Source: Sphingomonas naphthae
GTDB lineage: Bacteria; Pseudomonadota; Alphaproteobacteria; Sphingomonadales; Sphingomonadaceae
DNA length: 64,000 bases
Assembly (NCBI RefSeq): GCF_028607085.1
Contig: NZ_CP117411.1
Coordinates: forward strand, 2,604,001-2,668,000
Direction: 5' to 3'
The first letter of the stretch is position 1. The number at the start of each line of letters is the position of its first letter. The notes under the pieces were generated by a model. It did no database searches and was not told where the DNA came from. It was given only the letters and a program-made list of their open reading frames with translations. Below are positions 51,874-62,188 of the stretch, piece after piece. The position numbers were made by a program, and so were the translations under genes.

Positions 51874-52653
51874 ATGACCCGCCGCCGCCAGATCTACGAG
51901 GGCAAGGCCAAGATCCTCTACGAGGGCCCCGAGCCCGGCACCCTGATCCAATATTTCAAGGACGACGCCACCGCGTTCAACGCCCAGAAGAAGGGCACGA
52001 TCTCCGGCAAGGGGGTACTGAACAACCGCATCTCCGAGCATCTCTATACGCTGCTCGGCCATATCGGCATCCCGACGCACTTCATCCGGCGGCTCAACAT
52101 GCGCGAGCAGCTGATCCGCCAGTGCGAGATCGTGCCGATCGAGGTGGTGATACGCAACGTCGCCGCCGGCTCGATCGTCAAGCGCCTCGGCATCGAGGAA
52201 GGCACCCAGCTGCCGCGCACGATCATCGAATATTATTACAAGGACGATGCGCTGGGCGACCCGATGGTGGCCGACGAGCATATCGCCTGCTTCGGCTGGG
52301 CCAGCCAGGAGGAGATGCACGACATTTCCGACATGGCGATCCGGGTGAACGACTTCCTGTGCGGCCTGTTCGCGGCGGTCGGCATCAGGCTGGTCGATTT
52401 CAAGCTGGAGTTCGGCCGGGTGTGGGAGAATGATTATTCCCGCCTGATCCTGGCCGACGAGATCAGCCCCGACGGCTGCCGCCTGTGGGACATGGCCACC
52501 AACGAAAAGCTCGACAAGGATCGCTTCCGCCAGGACCTGGGCGGCGAGGTCGAGGCCTATCAGGAGATCGCGCGTCGGCTGGGCCTGTTGCCGGAGGGCG
52601 CGGATACGACGGTGCTCGATCTGGAGAAGCATCGGAAGAACCGGGGGAAGTAA
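51874..52653 (+). CDS. purC: Phosphoribosylaminoimidazole-succinocarboxamide synthase
   Basis: 259 residues starting [20 protein letters not shown], with ECVVRNVAAGS-type block (seen as [19 protein letters not shown]), [12 protein letters not shown] and DFKLEFGR. Purine synthesis step 7. Preceded by GAAGGAG 7 nt before the start. It lies alone on the plus strand, followed by a repeat and the opposite-strand hisI. Confidence 0.96.
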   Translation: MTRRRQIYEGKAKILYEGPEPGTLIQYFKDDATAFNAQKKGTISGKGVLNNRISEHLYTLLGHIGIPTHFIRRLNMREQLIRQCEIVPIEVVIRNVAAGSIVKRLGIEEGTQLPRTIIEYYYKDDALGDPMVADEHIACFGWASQEEMHDISDMAIRVNDFLCGLFAAVGIRLVDFKLEFGRVWENDYSRLILADEISPDGCRLWDMATNEKLDKDRFRQDLGGEVEAYQEIARRLGLLPEGADTTVLDLEKHRKNRGK

Positions 52654-52672
52654 GGCCGATCCGCGATATATA

Positions 52673-52763
52673 CGTCGCCCCGGCGCAGGCCGGGGCCTCG
52701 TCAGGCTTGGGGCGACGGCGGTGGCCACCTCCCGAGACCCCAGCCTTCGCTGGGGTGACGGTC
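52673..52763. repeat. REP-like GC-rich repeat between purC and hisI
   Basis: Contains CGTCGCCCCGGCGCAGGCCG, matching the stem of 35236-35267, and a second hairpin CCCCAGCCTTCGCTGGGG. It sits in the convergent purC-hisI gap and may terminate both. Confidence 0.75.
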
Positions 52764-52783
52764 CCTTTTGTCGGTACGACGCC

Positions 52784-53146
52784 TTATGCGTCCCGCACCA
52801 GGGCCCCGCCCTCGATCCGCCGGTAGAAGCAGCTCCGCTCGCCGGTGTGGCAGGCCGGGCCGGCCGGTTCGCAGCGGAGCCAGAGCGCGTCCTGGTCGCA
52901 ATCGATCCGCATCTCGACGACGCGCATCACATGGCCGGACGTCTCGCCCTTCTTCCACAGCCGCCCGCGCGAGCGGGAGAAGAAGGTGGCTTCGCCGCTG
53001 GCGATCGTCGCCTCCAGCGCCTCGGCGTTCATGTGGGCGAGCATAAGGACTTCGCCGCTCGCATGATCGGTCACCACCGCCGTGACCAGCCCGGCGGCGT
53101 CCCATTTGGGCATCAAACGCGTGCCCTGCTCCCGATCCGAATCCAT
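52784..53146 (-). CDS. hisI: Phosphoribosyl-AMP cyclohydrolase
   Basis: 120 residues. Zinc ligand cysteines are in [13 protein letters not shown] and [12 protein letters not shown]; the substrate loop is [18 protein letters not shown]. Third step of histidine synthesis. It has no hisE part and is separate from the his operon, as usual in alphaproteobacteria. Met12 is an alternative start. Confidence 0.93.
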   Translation of the reverse strand: MDSDREQGTRLMPKWDAAGLVTAVVTDHASGEVLMLAHMNAEALEATIASGEATFFSRSRGRLWKKGETSGHVMRVVEMRIDCDQDALWLRCEPAGPACHTGERSCFYRRIEGGALVRDA

Positions 53147-53242
53147 CGATCGCGCCTAAGCGGCACGGCCCCTACGATCAAGGCGCGACAAATCGATGAC
53201 GCGCCCCTATATGGCCGCTGACTCGAGGCACCTGGGGGCCAG

Positions 53243-54706
53243 ATGCTCACCACACATCCGTTCGACGACGACAAGCTGCGCGAAGAGTGCGGCGTTTTTG
53301 GCATCTGGAACGCGGAGGCCGCCTCCGCGATGGTGGCGCTGGGTCTCCACGCCCTCCAGCATCGCGGGCAGGAGGCCGCCGGCATCACGAGCTGGGATGG
53401 CCACCAGTTCCACACCCATCGCGCGATGGGCCATGTCGCGGGCAATTTCGACCGCGACGACGTGATCCGCAAGCTGCCCGGCAATGTCGCCTGCGGCCAT
53501 GTCCGCTATTCGACGGCGGGCGAGACGGCGCTGCGCAACGTGCAGCCGCTGTTCGCCGAACTGTCCTCCGGCGGCTTCGCGATCGCGCATAACGGCAATC
53601 TTTCCAACGCGATCAAGCTGCGCCGCGAGCTGGTACGCCGGGGTTCGATCTTCCAGTCGACCAGCGACACCGAGACGATCATCCATTTGGTCGCGACATC
53701 CGCCTATCGCACCCTGCTCGATCGCTTCATCGATGCGCTCAAGCGGATCGAGGGGGCCTATTCGCTGGTGGTGATGACGCCGGAGGGCATGATCGCCTGC
53801 CGCGATCCGCTGGGCATCCGCCCGCTCGTGATGGGCAAGCTGGGCGACACGACGATCTTCTCCTCCGAAACCGTCGGCCTCGACGTGGTCGGCGCGCATT
53901 TCGTGCGCGAGGTGGAGCCGGGCGAGCTGATCGTGATCTCCGAAGGCGCGATGCGCTCGATCCGGCCGTTCGCCGAGGTGAACCCCCGCCCCTGCATCTT
54001 CGAGCATGTCTATTTCTCGCGGCCGGATTCGGTGTCGGGCGGCACGTCTGTCTATTCGGTCCGCAAGGCGATCGGCGCGGAGCTGGCGCGCGAGAGCCCG
54101 GCCGAGGCCGATCTGGTCATCCCGGTGCCCGATTCGGGCGTGCCGGCGGCGATCGGCTATGCGCAGGAGAGCGGGATTCCGTTCGAGCTGGGCATCATCC
54201 GATCGCATTATGTCGGCCGCACCTTCATCCAGCCGGGCGATCAGGTGCGCCATCTGGGCGTGAAGCTGAAGCACAACGCCAATCGCGCGCTCATCACCGG
54301 CAAGAAGATCATCCTGATCGACGATTCGATCGTGCGCGGCACGACCAGCGTGAAGATCGTCCAGATGATGCGCGATGCCGGCGCGGCCGAGGTCCACATG
54401 CGGATCGCCAGCCCGCCGACGCGGCACAGCTGCTTCTACGGGGTCGATACGCCCGAGCGCGCCAAGCTGCTCGCCGCGCAGATGACGGTGGAGGACATGG
54501 CCCGCTACATCAACGCCGACAGCCTGGCCTTCGTGTCGGTCGACGGCCTCTATCGCGCGCTGGGCGAGCCGGGGCGCAACCCCGAGCGGCCGGCGCATTG
54601 CGACGCCTGCTTCACCGGCGACTACCCGACGCACCTGACCGACCATGAGGAGCTTTCGCCCCCGATCGACCAGTTCGCGCTGACCGCCGAGCGGTTCGTC
54701 GCGTGA
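53243..54706 (+). CDS. purF: Amidophosphoribosyltransferase
   Basis: 487 residues. The N-terminal nucleophile is Cys16 (REECGVFGIWN), so a short propeptide would be removed as in the Bacillus-type enzyme. The C-terminal part carries the PRPP loop ILIDDSIVRGTTSVKIVQ and cysteines HSCFYG and HCDACF consistent with a 4Fe-4S cluster. First step of purine synthesis. It overlaps an SDR gene by 4 nt. Confidence 0.95.
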   Translation: MLTTHPFDDDKLREECGVFGIWNAEAASAMVALGLHALQHRGQEAAGITSWDGHQFHTHRAMGHVAGNFDRDDVIRKLPGNVACGHVRYSTAGETALRNVQPLFAELSSGGFAIAHNGNLSNAIKLRRELVRRGSIFQSTSDTETIIHLVATSAYRTLLDRFIDALKRIEGAYSLVVMTPEGMIACRDPLGIRPLVMGKLGDTTIFSSETVGLDVVGAHFVREVEPGELIVISEGAMRSIRPFAEVNPRPCIFEHVYFSRPDSVSGGTSVYSVRKAIGAELARESPAEADLVIPVPDSGVPAAIGYAQESGIPFELGIIRSHYVGRTFIQPGDQVRHLGVKLKHNANRALITGKKIILIDDSIVRGTTSVKIVQMMRDAGAAEVHMRIASPPTRHSCFYGVDTPERAKLLAAQMTVEDMARYINADSLAFVSVDGLYRALGEPGRNPERPAHCDACFTGDYPTHLTDHEELSPPIDQFALTAERFVA

Positions 54707-55413
54707 GCGGTCGGCTGGACGGCAAGCTCGCCCTCGTCACCGGGGCGAGCCGGGGGATCGGTGCCGCGACCGCGAAGGCGCTGGCGCAGGACGGCGCCCA
54801 CGTCATCCTCACCGCGCGCACGGCGGGCGGGCTGGAGGAGGTGGAGGATGCGATCCACAAGGCCGGCGGCAGCGCCACGATCGCCCCGCTCGACCTGATC
54901 GACGGCGATTCGATCGGCCGGCTGGCCGCCGCGATCGGCAGCCGCTGGGAAGCGCTCGACATCCTGGTGCTGAACGGCGCGATGCTGGGCTCGCTCTCGC
55001 CCGTTCCGGCGATCGACGCCAAGGAATTCGGCCGCGTGCTGACGCTCAACGTGGGCGCGCAGCAGGCGATGATCGCCGCGTTCGATCCGATGCTGCGCAT
55101 GAGCGCCGCGCCGCGCCTGATCGGCCTCACCTCCAGCGTCGGCGCCGCCCCGCGCGCCTATTGGGGCGCCTATGGCGCATCCAAGGCGGCGTTCGACAAT
55201 CTGCTGCTCACCTATGCCGACGAGATGGCCGAACTGACGCCCTTGCGGGTGGCCATCGTCGATCCGGGTGCCACGGCGACGCGGATGCGCGAGCTGGCGT
55301 TTCCGGGCGAGGATCAGGCGACGCTGAAATCGCCGGACGTGGTGGGCGAGGCGATCGCCCGGCTGGCGGGGACGGATTACCCGACCGGCCATCGCTATCG
55401 GGTGGATGGCTGA
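54703..55413 (+). CDS. Short-chain dehydrogenase/reductase
   Basis: 236 residues from a GTG that overlaps the purF stop (GTGA). Cofactor motif GASRGIGAATAKAL near residue 16, NGAM near residue 88, and the active-site pair YWGAYGASKAAFDNL near residue 150. The N-terminal motif without an acidic residue after strand beta2 suggests NADP use. Substrate unknown. A purF-SDR pair is common in sphingomonads as far as I can judge, but the functional link is obscure. Confidence 0.88.
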   Translation: MSGRLDGKLALVTGASRGIGAATAKALAQDGAHVILTARTAGGLEEVEDAIHKAGGSATIAPLDLIDGDSIGRLAAAIGSRWEALDILVLNGAMLGSLSPVPAIDAKEFGRVLTLNVGAQQAMIAAFDPMLRMSAAPRLIGLTSSVGAAPRAYWGAYGASKAAFDNLLLTYADEMAELTPLRVAIVDPGATATRMRELAFPGEDQATLKSPDVVGEAIARLAGTDYPTGHRYRVDG

Positions 55414-55542
55414 GCGGCCAACGGGGCGTTCCGCGACGCGACCGGTCGGGCCGAGCGTGGCGCTATCTGATCGGGCGGTTCCTTCGGGCCGGCCGCTGCC
55501 CGCCGCAGCGCCGCCCCGCCGACTTCAAACCCCGATGCCGCC

Positions 55543-55716
55543 CTAGAGCGGCAGGCCGAGCAGCAGCGCGTTGCCCAGCATCACGGCGGCGCAGACCAGC
55601 ATCAGGATGCCGCGCTTGCGGTCCTCCGGGCGGCGCGCGGCCGCGACCCCGCCGAGCGTCATCAGGATGGCGCCGATCACGAGTAGCGAGGGGATCAGCG
55701 GGGGGACGCCGGGCAT
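55543..55716 (-). CDS. 57-residue membrane protein of unknown function
   Basis: Two hydrophobic helices (PSLLVIGAILMTLGGVAA and GILMLVCAAVMLGNALLL) flank a charged turn RRPEDRKR. AAAGGAA lies 9 nt upstream of the ATG, and the frame is open upstream but without a good site. Too small for family assignment. Confidence 0.6.
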   Translation of the reverse strand: MPGVPPLIPSLLVIGAILMTLGGVAAARRPEDRKRGILMLVCAAVMLGNALLLGLPL

Positions 55717-55799
55717 GTGCGATTCCTTTCTCGTCGATTGGGAGTGGCGGAGCGGCCGTTGGGCGACCGCGCTGCCCCATCCAACCCATCCGCAGTGCC

Positions 55800-56015
55800 T
55801 AACCCATCTTCGCCATCCCCGCGAAGGCGGCGATCCATGGCTCTCTCCATCCGCCACGGCGGCCCGGGAGGATGGAGCCATAGGCCCCGCCTTCGCGGCG
55901 GCGACGGGTGGGTATCAGTCCAAGGTTGTGCTCCTGCGGAGACAGGAGCCTTAGGCGGCAATCGCTGCGCCCCGTAACCCTGGGCTCCTGCCTTCGCGGG
56001 AGCACGCGCTCAAGG
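55800..56015. repeat. GC-rich cluster of short hairpins upstream of petC end
   Basis: No gene was seen between 55717 and 56096. The segment holds several hairpins, among them GCTCCTG/CAGGAGC at 55930-55949 and GCTCCTG/CGGGAGC at 55984-56003, plus CCGCGAAGGCGG-like units. It looks like a mosaic of small dispersed repeats. Confidence 0.65.
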
Positions 56016-56036
56016 CGAGGCCATCCCGCCCAAACG

Positions 56037-56065
56037 AAAAGGGCGGAAGCAGCTTCAAGCCGCCC
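56037..56065 (-). terminator. Terminator of the petABC operon
   Basis: On the minus strand GGGCGG pairs with CCGCCC over a 13-nt loop, followed by TTTT and more T-rich bases, 32 nt after the petC stop. This is the most classical intrinsic terminator in the window. Confidence 0.6.
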
Positions 56066-56096
56066 CCGCCCCGATCCCGTCCGGCGTTGCCGCCGA

Positions 56097-56939
56097 TCAG
56101 TGCTTCTTGCCGGCCCAGATATTCTTGTAGGCGCCGAAGGCGAGGCCCGTGGCGATCAGCAGGAAGATCACGACCGCGATGCCGGTGCGGCGGCGCGTTT
56201 CGAGCTTGGGCTCGGCGGTCCATTCGAGGAACGCGGCGACGTCCTCGGCCATCTGGGGCACGGTGGCCTTGGTGCCGTCCGAATAGGTCACCTGGCCCTC
56301 GGCCACCAGCGGCGGCGGCATGGCGATGTTGAGGTTGGCGAAATAGGGGTTGTAGTGCAGCCCCGCCGGCGTCTTGGCATCCGGGAACTTCGCGAGAAGC
56401 TCGGCCGGCTGCGGGCCATAGCCCGACAGCAGCGACGCGATATAGGCCGGGCCGTCCTCACGCGCCTTGGCCATCAGCGACAGGTCCGGCGGCAGCGCGT
56501 TGTTGTTCGCGGCGCGCGCGGCGACTTCGTTCGGGTAGGGCGTCGGGATGCGATCCGACGGCAGGCTCTTGCGGGTCGCCGCCTCGCCCGTGTCGGGGTT
56601 CACCGACGGGGTCTCGGTCGCCCACTGGGTGGCGATCGCCTTCACCTCGGGCTTGGTGAAACCGATCTCCTCCAGGTCGCGGAAGGCGACGAGGTGGGCC
56701 GAGTGGCAGGCCGAGCAGACTTCCTTGTAGACCTGGAAGCCGCGCTGGAGCTGCCGGCGATCGAACTTGCCGATGACCGGGTTGTTGAAGGAGAAGTGGA
56801 TCTCCCGCGGATGCTTGTGGAACTCGTGGGTCGCGCTTTCCACCGCCGCTTCGCGCGGCATGAGGAAGGCGATCACGAGGGCCGACACGAAGCCGAGGCC
56901 GACCAGATATTTGATCGCCGGAGCGAAGATGCGGAGCAT
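56097..56939 (-). CDS. petC: Cytochrome c1 of the bc1 complex
   Basis: 280 residues. Haem attachment VCSACHSAHLVAFRDL near residue 76; a Met axial ligand is likely in the region NIAMPPPL near residue 198. One transmembrane anchor near the C-terminus (GIAVVIFLLIATGLAFGAY) and a hydrophobic N-terminal segment. Complex III electron transfer to cytochrome c. Last gene of petABC. Confidence 0.94.
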   Translation of the reverse strand: MLRIFAPAIKYLVGLGFVSALVIAFLMPREAAVESATHEFHKHPREIHFSFNNPVIGKFDRRQLQRGFQVYKEVCSACHSAHLVAFRDLEEIGFTKPEVKAIATQWATETPSVNPDTGEAATRKSLPSDRIPTPYPNEVAARAANNNALPPDLSLMAKAREDGPAYIASLLSGYGPQPAELLAKFPDAKTPAGLHYNPYFANLNIAMPPPLVAEGQVTYSDGTKATVPQMAEDVAAFLEWTAEPKLETRRRTGIAVVIFLLIATGLAFGAYKNIWAGKKH

Positions 56940-56960
56940 GGTCTGTCTGTCCCCCGAGGA

Positions 56961-58244
56961 TCAGGCCGGCGTGCCGACGGGCGCGACTTCACCATGCTTC
57001 GCCAACACAGCCTCGGTGATCGAGTTGGGCAGCGGCAGGGTCTTTTCGAAGCGCGCGATCAGCGGAACGATGATGAGGAAGTGGGCGAAATAATAAGCCG
57101 CGGCGAACTGGCCGATGCGGACATAGGGCTCTTCCGCCGGGCTCCTGCCGATCCAGCCCAGCACCAGCACGTCCAGCATCAGCACCCAGAAGGCGATGCG
57201 GTAGGCCGGACGATATTTGGCCGAGCGGATCGGCGACTTGTCGATCCAGGGCAGGAAGAACAGAAGCGCGATCGCCCCGAACATCGCGATGACGCCCCAC
57301 AGCTTGGCCGGCACCCAGAACCAGTTGACGGTGAAGGCGCGCAGGATCGCGTAGAACGGCCAGAAATACCATTCGGGCACGATGTGCGCCGGCGTCGAGA
57401 GCGGGTTCGCCGCGATATAATTGTCCGGATGGCCCAGCGCGTTCGGCGCGAAGAACAGCAGGAGCGAGAAGCACACCAGGAACACGCCCAGGCCGAAGCC
57501 GTCCTTGGCGGTGTAATAAGGATGGAACGGCACCGTATCCTGCGGGCCCTTCACGTCCACGCCGGTCGGGTTGTTGGAACCCGGAATGTGCAGCGCCCAG
57601 ATGTGCAGGATAATGACGCCCGCGATCACGAACGGCAGCAGATAGTGGAGCGAGAAGAAGCGGTTGAGCGCGGCATTGTCCGGCGCGAAGCCGCCCAACA
57701 GCCACTGGCGCACCGGCTCGCCGACGACGGGTATCGCCGAGAAGAAGCCGGTGATGACCTGCGCGCCCCAGAAGCTCATCTGGCCCCACGGCAGCACGTA
57801 GCCCATGAAGGCGGTGGCCATCATCAGCAGGAAGATCACCACGCCGAGCAGCCACACCATCTCGCGCGGGGCCTTGTACGATCCGTAATAGAGGCCGCGG
57901 AAGATGTGCAGATAGACGACGATGAAGAAGAAGCTCGCGCCGTTCATGTGCGCGTAGCGGATCAGCCAGCCCGAATTGACGTCGCGCATGATATGCTCAA
58001 CGCTCTCGAAGGCGACCAGGCCGTTGGCGGCATAATGCATCGCCAGGATGATGCCGGTCAGGATCTGGATGCCGAGCGCGGCCCCGGCGAGGACGCCGAA
58101 GTTCCACATGTAATTCAGGTTGCGCGGAACCGGGTAACCGGCGCCGACGGCGTTGTAGACGAGGCGCGGCACGGGCAGCTTCTCGTCGATCCAGCGCGTC
58201 AGCGGGTGCTTCGGCGCGTAATTCTCAGCCCAGGGAAAGCTCAT
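56961..58244 (-). CDS. petB: Cytochrome b of the bc1 complex
   Basis: 427 residues, about eight to nine membrane helices. Haem-ligand His pairs are in [22 protein letters not shown] and [21 protein letters not shown], and the Qo-site PEW is in [16 protein letters not shown]. Central subunit of complex III. It is 11 nt after petA and 21 nt before petC. Confidence 0.95.
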   Translation of the reverse strand: MSFPWAENYAPKHPLTRWIDEKLPVPRLVYNAVGAGYPVPRNLNYMWNFGVLAGAALGIQILTGIILAMHYAANGLVAFESVEHIMRDVNSGWLIRYAHMNGASFFFIVVYLHIFRGLYYGSYKAPREMVWLLGVVIFLLMMATAFMGYVLPWGQMSFWGAQVITGFFSAIPVVGEPVRQWLLGGFAPDNAALNRFFSLHYLLPFVIAGVIILHIWALHIPGSNNPTGVDVKGPQDTVPFHPYYTAKDGFGLGVFLVCFSLLLFFAPNALGHPDNYIAANPLSTPAHIVPEWYFWPFYAILRAFTVNWFWVPAKLWGVIAMFGAIALLFFLPWIDKSPIRSAKYRPAYRIAFWVLMLDVLVLGWIGRSPAEEPYVRIGQFAAAYYFAHFLIIVPLIARFEKTLPLPNSITEAVLAKHGEVAPVGTPA

Positions 58245-58255
58245 CTTGGTCTACC

Positions 58256-58849
58256 TCAGCCGATCTGCACGACGGTGTCGGACTTGAACGAATATTCCGG
58301 CACGACGAGGTTGGTCGGCGCGGGGCCCTTACGGATGCGGGCGGCGGTGTCGTAGACCGAGCCGTGGCACGGGCAGAAATAGCCGCCGAACTCGCCCTTG
58401 ATCTCGCCCTCGCCGGCGCCCAGCGGCACGCAGCCGAGGTGGGTGCACACGCCCAGCGTGATGAGCCAGTTCTTCTTGCCGGGCTTGGTGCGATCGGCCA
58501 GCGACTGCGGATCGCGCAGCGAGGCGACGGGCACCGCGTCGGCCGACTTGATCTCGGCGGGCGTCAGGTTGCGCAGGAAGACGGGCTGCTTGCGCCACAT
58601 CGTCTTGATAGCCTGGCCGGGCGCGATCTTCGAAATGTCTACCTCGATCGAGGCGAGCGCGAGCACGTCGGCCGAGGGGTTCATCTGGTTGACCAGCGGA
58701 ATCACCACCGCCGCCGCGCCGACGCCGGCGAAGCTGACGGCCGCGATGTTCAGGAAATCCCGGCGGCGCGGGCCCTGCCCGTCTTCCTCGGGTCCACCGA
58801 TCACCGGCGGACGCTGATTCGGATCTTCGACGTATTCGGCCGTCGCCAT
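58256..58849 (-). CDS. petA: Rieske iron-sulfur subunit of the bc1 complex
   Basis: 197 residues. A Tat-like N-terminal segment (RRRDFLNIAAVSFAGVGAAA) gives the membrane anchor. The [2Fe-2S] ligands are CTHLGCVPLG and CPCHGSVYD. The hinge TMWRKQPVFLRNLTP is typical. It takes electrons from ubiquinol at the Qo site. First gene of petABC; no clear promoter was identified in the 271-nt gap upstream. Confidence 0.95.
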   Translation of the reverse strand: MATAEYVEDPNQRPPVIGGPEEDGQGPRRRDFLNIAAVSFAGVGAAAVVIPLVNQMNPSADVLALASIEVDISKIAPGQAIKTMWRKQPVFLRNLTPAEIKSADAVPVASLRDPQSLADRTKPGKKNWLITLGVCTHLGCVPLGAGEGEIKGEFGGYFCPCHGSVYDTAARIRKGPAPTNLVVPEYSFKSDTVVQIG

Positions 58850-59120
58850 CTAAACCGACCCCCATAAGCTCTTATAAGACGACGCCGGCCCGACTATCTT
58901 GTCGTCGATCAGGCGCCGTTCAGCCGCATCCTTACAGACGCGGCCGATTGGGCTGATAGCGTCGGCTTGTGCCGATTGCCAATATCTATCTTGCCGCTTT
59001 GCGGCATTGCGAGACGTTCGCAATAAAGCACGGGGATTCGCGAACTATCGGGCGGCGCTTGAATGTGCGGCCGGTGCGGTGCATCGGCGCCGCGACCCGT
59101 ATCCGCGAAGAAGGCCGGCC

Positions 59121-59972
59121 ATGATCTCTCTCGACCCGCAGCAACAGTCCGCGCGCGACTGGTTCGAGGGGCTGCGCACCCGCATCTGCGCGGCCTTCGA
59201 GGCGATCGAGCGCGAGGCCGACAGCGACGCCGCCTTCACCTTCACGCCGTGGGACCGGGTGGACGAGAGCGCCGGGCCCGAGGGCGGCGGGGGCGGCGTG
59301 CAGGGGCTGTTGAGGGGCCGGGTGTTCGAGAAGGTCGGCGTCAACGTCTCGACCGTGGGCGGGCGATTCTCCCCGGAATTCGCCAGATCGATCAATGGGG
59401 CCGGCGATGACCCGCGCTTCTTCGCGACCGGCATCAGCCTCGTCGCGCACATGGCCAATCCGCATGTGCCCGCCGTCCACATGAACACGCGCTACCTGCG
59501 GACGACCAAGAGCTGGTTCGGCGGCGGCGCCGATCTCAACCCGCCCCTGCCCCAGCCACAGGATACCGACGATTTCCACGCCGCCTTCCGCGCCGCCTGC
59601 GAGGCGCATGGCCAGGTCGCGGACTATCCGAAGTTCAAGAAATGGGCCGACGATTATTTCTGGATTCCGCACCGCAACGTGCATCGCGGGGTCGGCGGCA
59701 TCTTCTACGATCATCTCGAAAGCGATTTCGAGCCGACCTTCGCCTTCACCCGCTCGGTCGGCGAGGCGTTCCTCGATATCTTCCCGGCGATCGTTCGTCG
59801 CCGCATGAGCATGGCCGCGAGCGAGGCCGACCGGGCGGCGATGCTCGCCTATCGGGGCCGCTACGCCGAATTCAATCTCGTCTACGATCGCGGCACGTCC
59901 TTCGGTCTCAAGACCGGCGGCAATGTCGATGCGATCCTGATGAGCCTGCCGCCGGTCGCGACATGGGCGTGA
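59121..59972 (+). CDS. hemF: Oxygen-dependent coproporphyrinogen III oxidase
   Basis: 283 residues from the ATG at 59121. Family blocks: EKVGVNVSTVGG, VHMNTRYLRT, WFGGGADLNP, HRGVGGIFYDHL and NLVYDRGTSFGLKTGGN. Converts coproporphyrinogen III to protoporphyrinogen IX. The upstream frame is open but has no family homology. It diverges from petA, which fits haem supply to cytochromes, and overlaps the next gene by 10 nt. Confidence 0.95.
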   Translation: MISLDPQQQSARDWFEGLRTRICAAFEAIEREADSDAAFTFTPWDRVDESAGPEGGGGGVQGLLRGRVFEKVGVNVSTVGGRFSPEFARSINGAGDDPRFFATGISLVAHMANPHVPAVHMNTRYLRTTKSWFGGGADLNPPLPQPQDTDDFHAAFRAACEAHGQVADYPKFKKWADDYFWIPHRNVHRGVGGIFYDHLESDFEPTFAFTRSVGEAFLDIFPAIVRRRMSMAASEADRAAMLAYRGRYAEFNLVYDRGTSFGLKTGGNVDAILMSLPPVATWA

Positions 59973-60583
59973 CGGGCGGCGCCATCGGCCAGCCCGGCCT
60001 CGACGACATCCCCGGCGATCTGCTGGCGGCGGTCGTCACCTTCCTCGAGCGGACCGAGAAGCCCCGGCCCGCGCCGATGCCCGCCTCGCCGCTGCGGCTG
60101 AAGCGGTGGAACCCTTCCGCCGAAGCCTATCGCACCCTCTTCCGCCGGGTCGGCGCGCCGTGGCTGTGGTTCTCGCGGCTGGCGATGAAGGACGAGACGC
60201 TGGAGGCGATCCTCACCGCCCCCACCACCGAAATCTACGCCGCCTGCGATCGGCAGGGCATCGAACTGGGGTTGCTGGAGCTGGATTTCCGGCCGGGCGG
60301 CGAGACCAATCTGGCTTTCTTCGGCCTCGTTCCCGAACTGGCGGGCAAGGGGCTGGGCCGCTGGCTGATGGCCAATGCCTTCGCGCTGGGCTGGCGCGCC
60401 GATACGGTGAAGATGAGCGTCCACACCTGCTCGCTCGATCATCCGAAGGCGCTCGGCTTCTATCGGGCGCAGGGTTTTGTGGCCTACAAGCGCGCGATCG
60501 AACGCTTTCCCGATCCACGCGTGCTGGGTCTCCTGCCGCGCGACATGGCGCCTCAGATTCCCCTGCTCGCCCCGGAGAGCTGA
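59963..60583 (+). CDS. GNAT-family N-acetyltransferase
   Basis: 206 residues. The acetyl-CoA loop is ELAGKGLGRWLMANAF near residue 130, with TCSLDHPKALGFYRAQGF at the end of the domain. A proline-rich N-terminal extension of about 40 residues precedes it. Substrate unknown. The start overlaps hemF by 10 nt, and its 3' end overlaps the convergent membrane-protein gene by 31 nt. Confidence 0.87.
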   Translation: MGVTGGAIGQPGLDDIPGDLLAAVVTFLERTEKPRPAPMPASPLRLKRWNPSAEAYRTLFRRVGAPWLWFSRLAMKDETLEAILTAPTTEIYAACDRQGIELGLLELDFRPGGETNLAFFGLVPELAGKGLGRWLMANAFALGWRADTVKMSVHTCSLDHPKALGFYRAQGFVAYKRAIERFPDPRVLGLLPRDMAPQIPLLAPES

Positions 60584-61365
60584 CGATAGATCTGGGCGAC
60601 GATCAGCACGAGCGCCGCATTGGCGACCGCGCCCAAGGTCGCCGCCAGCAGGCCGGCCACCGCCTCGGCCAGCCCCACCGCGCCCATCATCCGGCCGAGC
60701 AGGATCAGCACCGATCCCACGGCGGTGACGATCGCGATGTTGACGATCCACGTCGTCAGGAAGAACAGCGCGAGGAAGCCGAGCAGCCGCCAGAAATGGC
60801 CCGCCGTCAGCCGCCACGTCGCCCGCAGCGCCGCCACCGGGCCGACCGGGCGATCGACCATCAGCGGCAGCAGCGGCGCCATCCGCGCGATCACCACCAG
60901 CATGCCGATGAAGCCGATCGCCATCAGCGCCGCGCTCAGGCTGCGCACCGGCAGCGCCGCGAGCGCGACCCCGGCGATGATCGAGAAGATCAGGAAGGCC
61001 AGCATCCAGCCGAAGAACAACAGCAGCCCCGCGCCGATGATCGCGGGCAGCCGTCGCGCCGCCAGCCGCATCGCATCCTGCACCGTGGCGCGCGGCACCA
61101 CCGCCAGCGCCGTCAGCACCATGCCGCCGAACACGCTGACCAAGAGCGCCAGGAAGGCGACCAGCACCAGCCCGGCGGGGATCTGCGCGGCGCCGGCCGA
61201 AAGCATGTCGAGCCGCAATTTCTCCGGCCAGACGAGGTTGACCAGCAGCGCCGGCACCAGCTGGAACGCCAGCGTGACCGGCACGACCAGCCACTGTTCG
61301 GAGCGGCCGAAATTCCGCGCGGCGGTCAACGCCTGCTCGATCGACAATCTGGGGGAAAGCGCCAT
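60553..61365 (-). CDS. Unknown polytopic membrane protein
   Basis: 270 residues with about six long hydrophobic segments (for example [59 protein letters not shown]-like). An N-terminal amphipathic stretch ([19 protein letters not shown]) resembles the YciC/DUF975-type membrane proteins, without certain assignment. The ATG at 61365 is preferred to one 57 nt upstream in the lipB promoter area. Confidence 0.7.
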   Translation of the reverse strand: MALSPRLSIEQALTAARNFGRSEQWLVVPVTLAFQLVPALLVNLVWPEKLRLDMLSAGAAQIPAGLVLVAFLALLVSVFGGMVLTALAVVPRATVQDAMRLAARRLPAIIGAGLLLFFGWMLAFLIFSIIAGVALAALPVRSLSAALMAIGFIGMLVVIARMAPLLPLMVDRPVGPVAALRATWRLTAGHFWRLLGFLALFFLTTWIVNIAIVTAVGSVLILLGRMMGAVGLAEAVAGLLAATLGAVANAALVLIVAQIYRQLSGASRGI

Positions 61366-61436
61366 CGCCCCCGCATATCGCGACTTGCGCCCCCGCTTGC
61401 AACCGGCGCGACACGGGTCCACTTCGCGATCCTGCT

Positions 61437-62105
61437 ATGACGATCCCCGACGACATCGAATGGACCATCGAACCCGGCCTGCTGCCCTATCCGCAGGCCG
61501 TGGCGACGATGGAGGCGCGCGCCGCCGCGATCCGCGCCGGCGAGGCACGCGAGCTGATCTGGCTGGTCGAGCATCCGCCGCTCTACACCGCCGGCACCAG
61601 CGCGGCGGCCGACGAACTGCTCACCCCGCAACGCTTTCCGGTCTATGACGCCGGGCGCGGCGGGCGCTACACCTATCATGGCCCCGGCCAGCGGGTCGGC
61701 TACGTGCTGCTCGATCTGGAAAAGCGCGGGCGCGACATCCGCCATTTCATCCACAGCCTGGAGCGCTGGCTGATCGCGGCGCTGCGCGAATTGGGCGTCG
61801 AGAGCCGGGCGATCGACGGGCGGGTCGGCATCTGGACCGATCTGGCGGACGGATCGGAGGCCAAGATCGGCGCGATCGGCGTGCGCGTGCGGCGCTGGGT
61901 GACCTTCCACGGCTTCGCCCTGAACGTCGATCCCGATCTGTCGCATTTCGGCGGGATTGTGCCGTGCGGCCTGCCCGATTACCCGGTCACCAGCCTCGCC
62001 CATCTCGGAAAAGCGGCCGGGATCAACGATCTGGATCGGGCGCTTCAGGCGGAACTGCCGCATTTTCTCGGCGAATTGTGCAGGTGCGGTGAACCCTTGA
62101 GGTGA
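61437..62105 (+). CDS. lipB: Octanoyl-[acyl carrier protein]:protein transferase LipB
   Basis: 222 residues. Acyl-binding block [15 protein letters not shown], catalytic Lys in [12 protein letters not shown] and catalytic Cys in [15 protein letters not shown]. Transfers octanoyl groups to lipoyl domains. It is divergent from the membrane protein gene with a 71-nt gap. Confidence 0.95.
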   Translation: MTIPDDIEWTIEPGLLPYPQAVATMEARAAAIRAGEARELIWLVEHPPLYTAGTSAAADELLTPQRFPVYDAGRGGRYTYHGPGQRVGYVLLDLEKRGRDIRHFIHSLERWLIAALRELGVESRAIDGRVGIWTDLADGSEAKIGAIGVRVRRWVTFHGFALNVDPDLSHFGGIVPCGLPDYPVTSLAHLGKAAGINDLDRALQAELPHFLGELCRCGEPLR

Positions 62106-62188
62106 TCGAGCATTATGCTAAGCTCGAAATGATTTGGGGATGAGGGGGCCAACTCCCGTCCAAATCGCAATGCTAGGGAGCTTGGACC

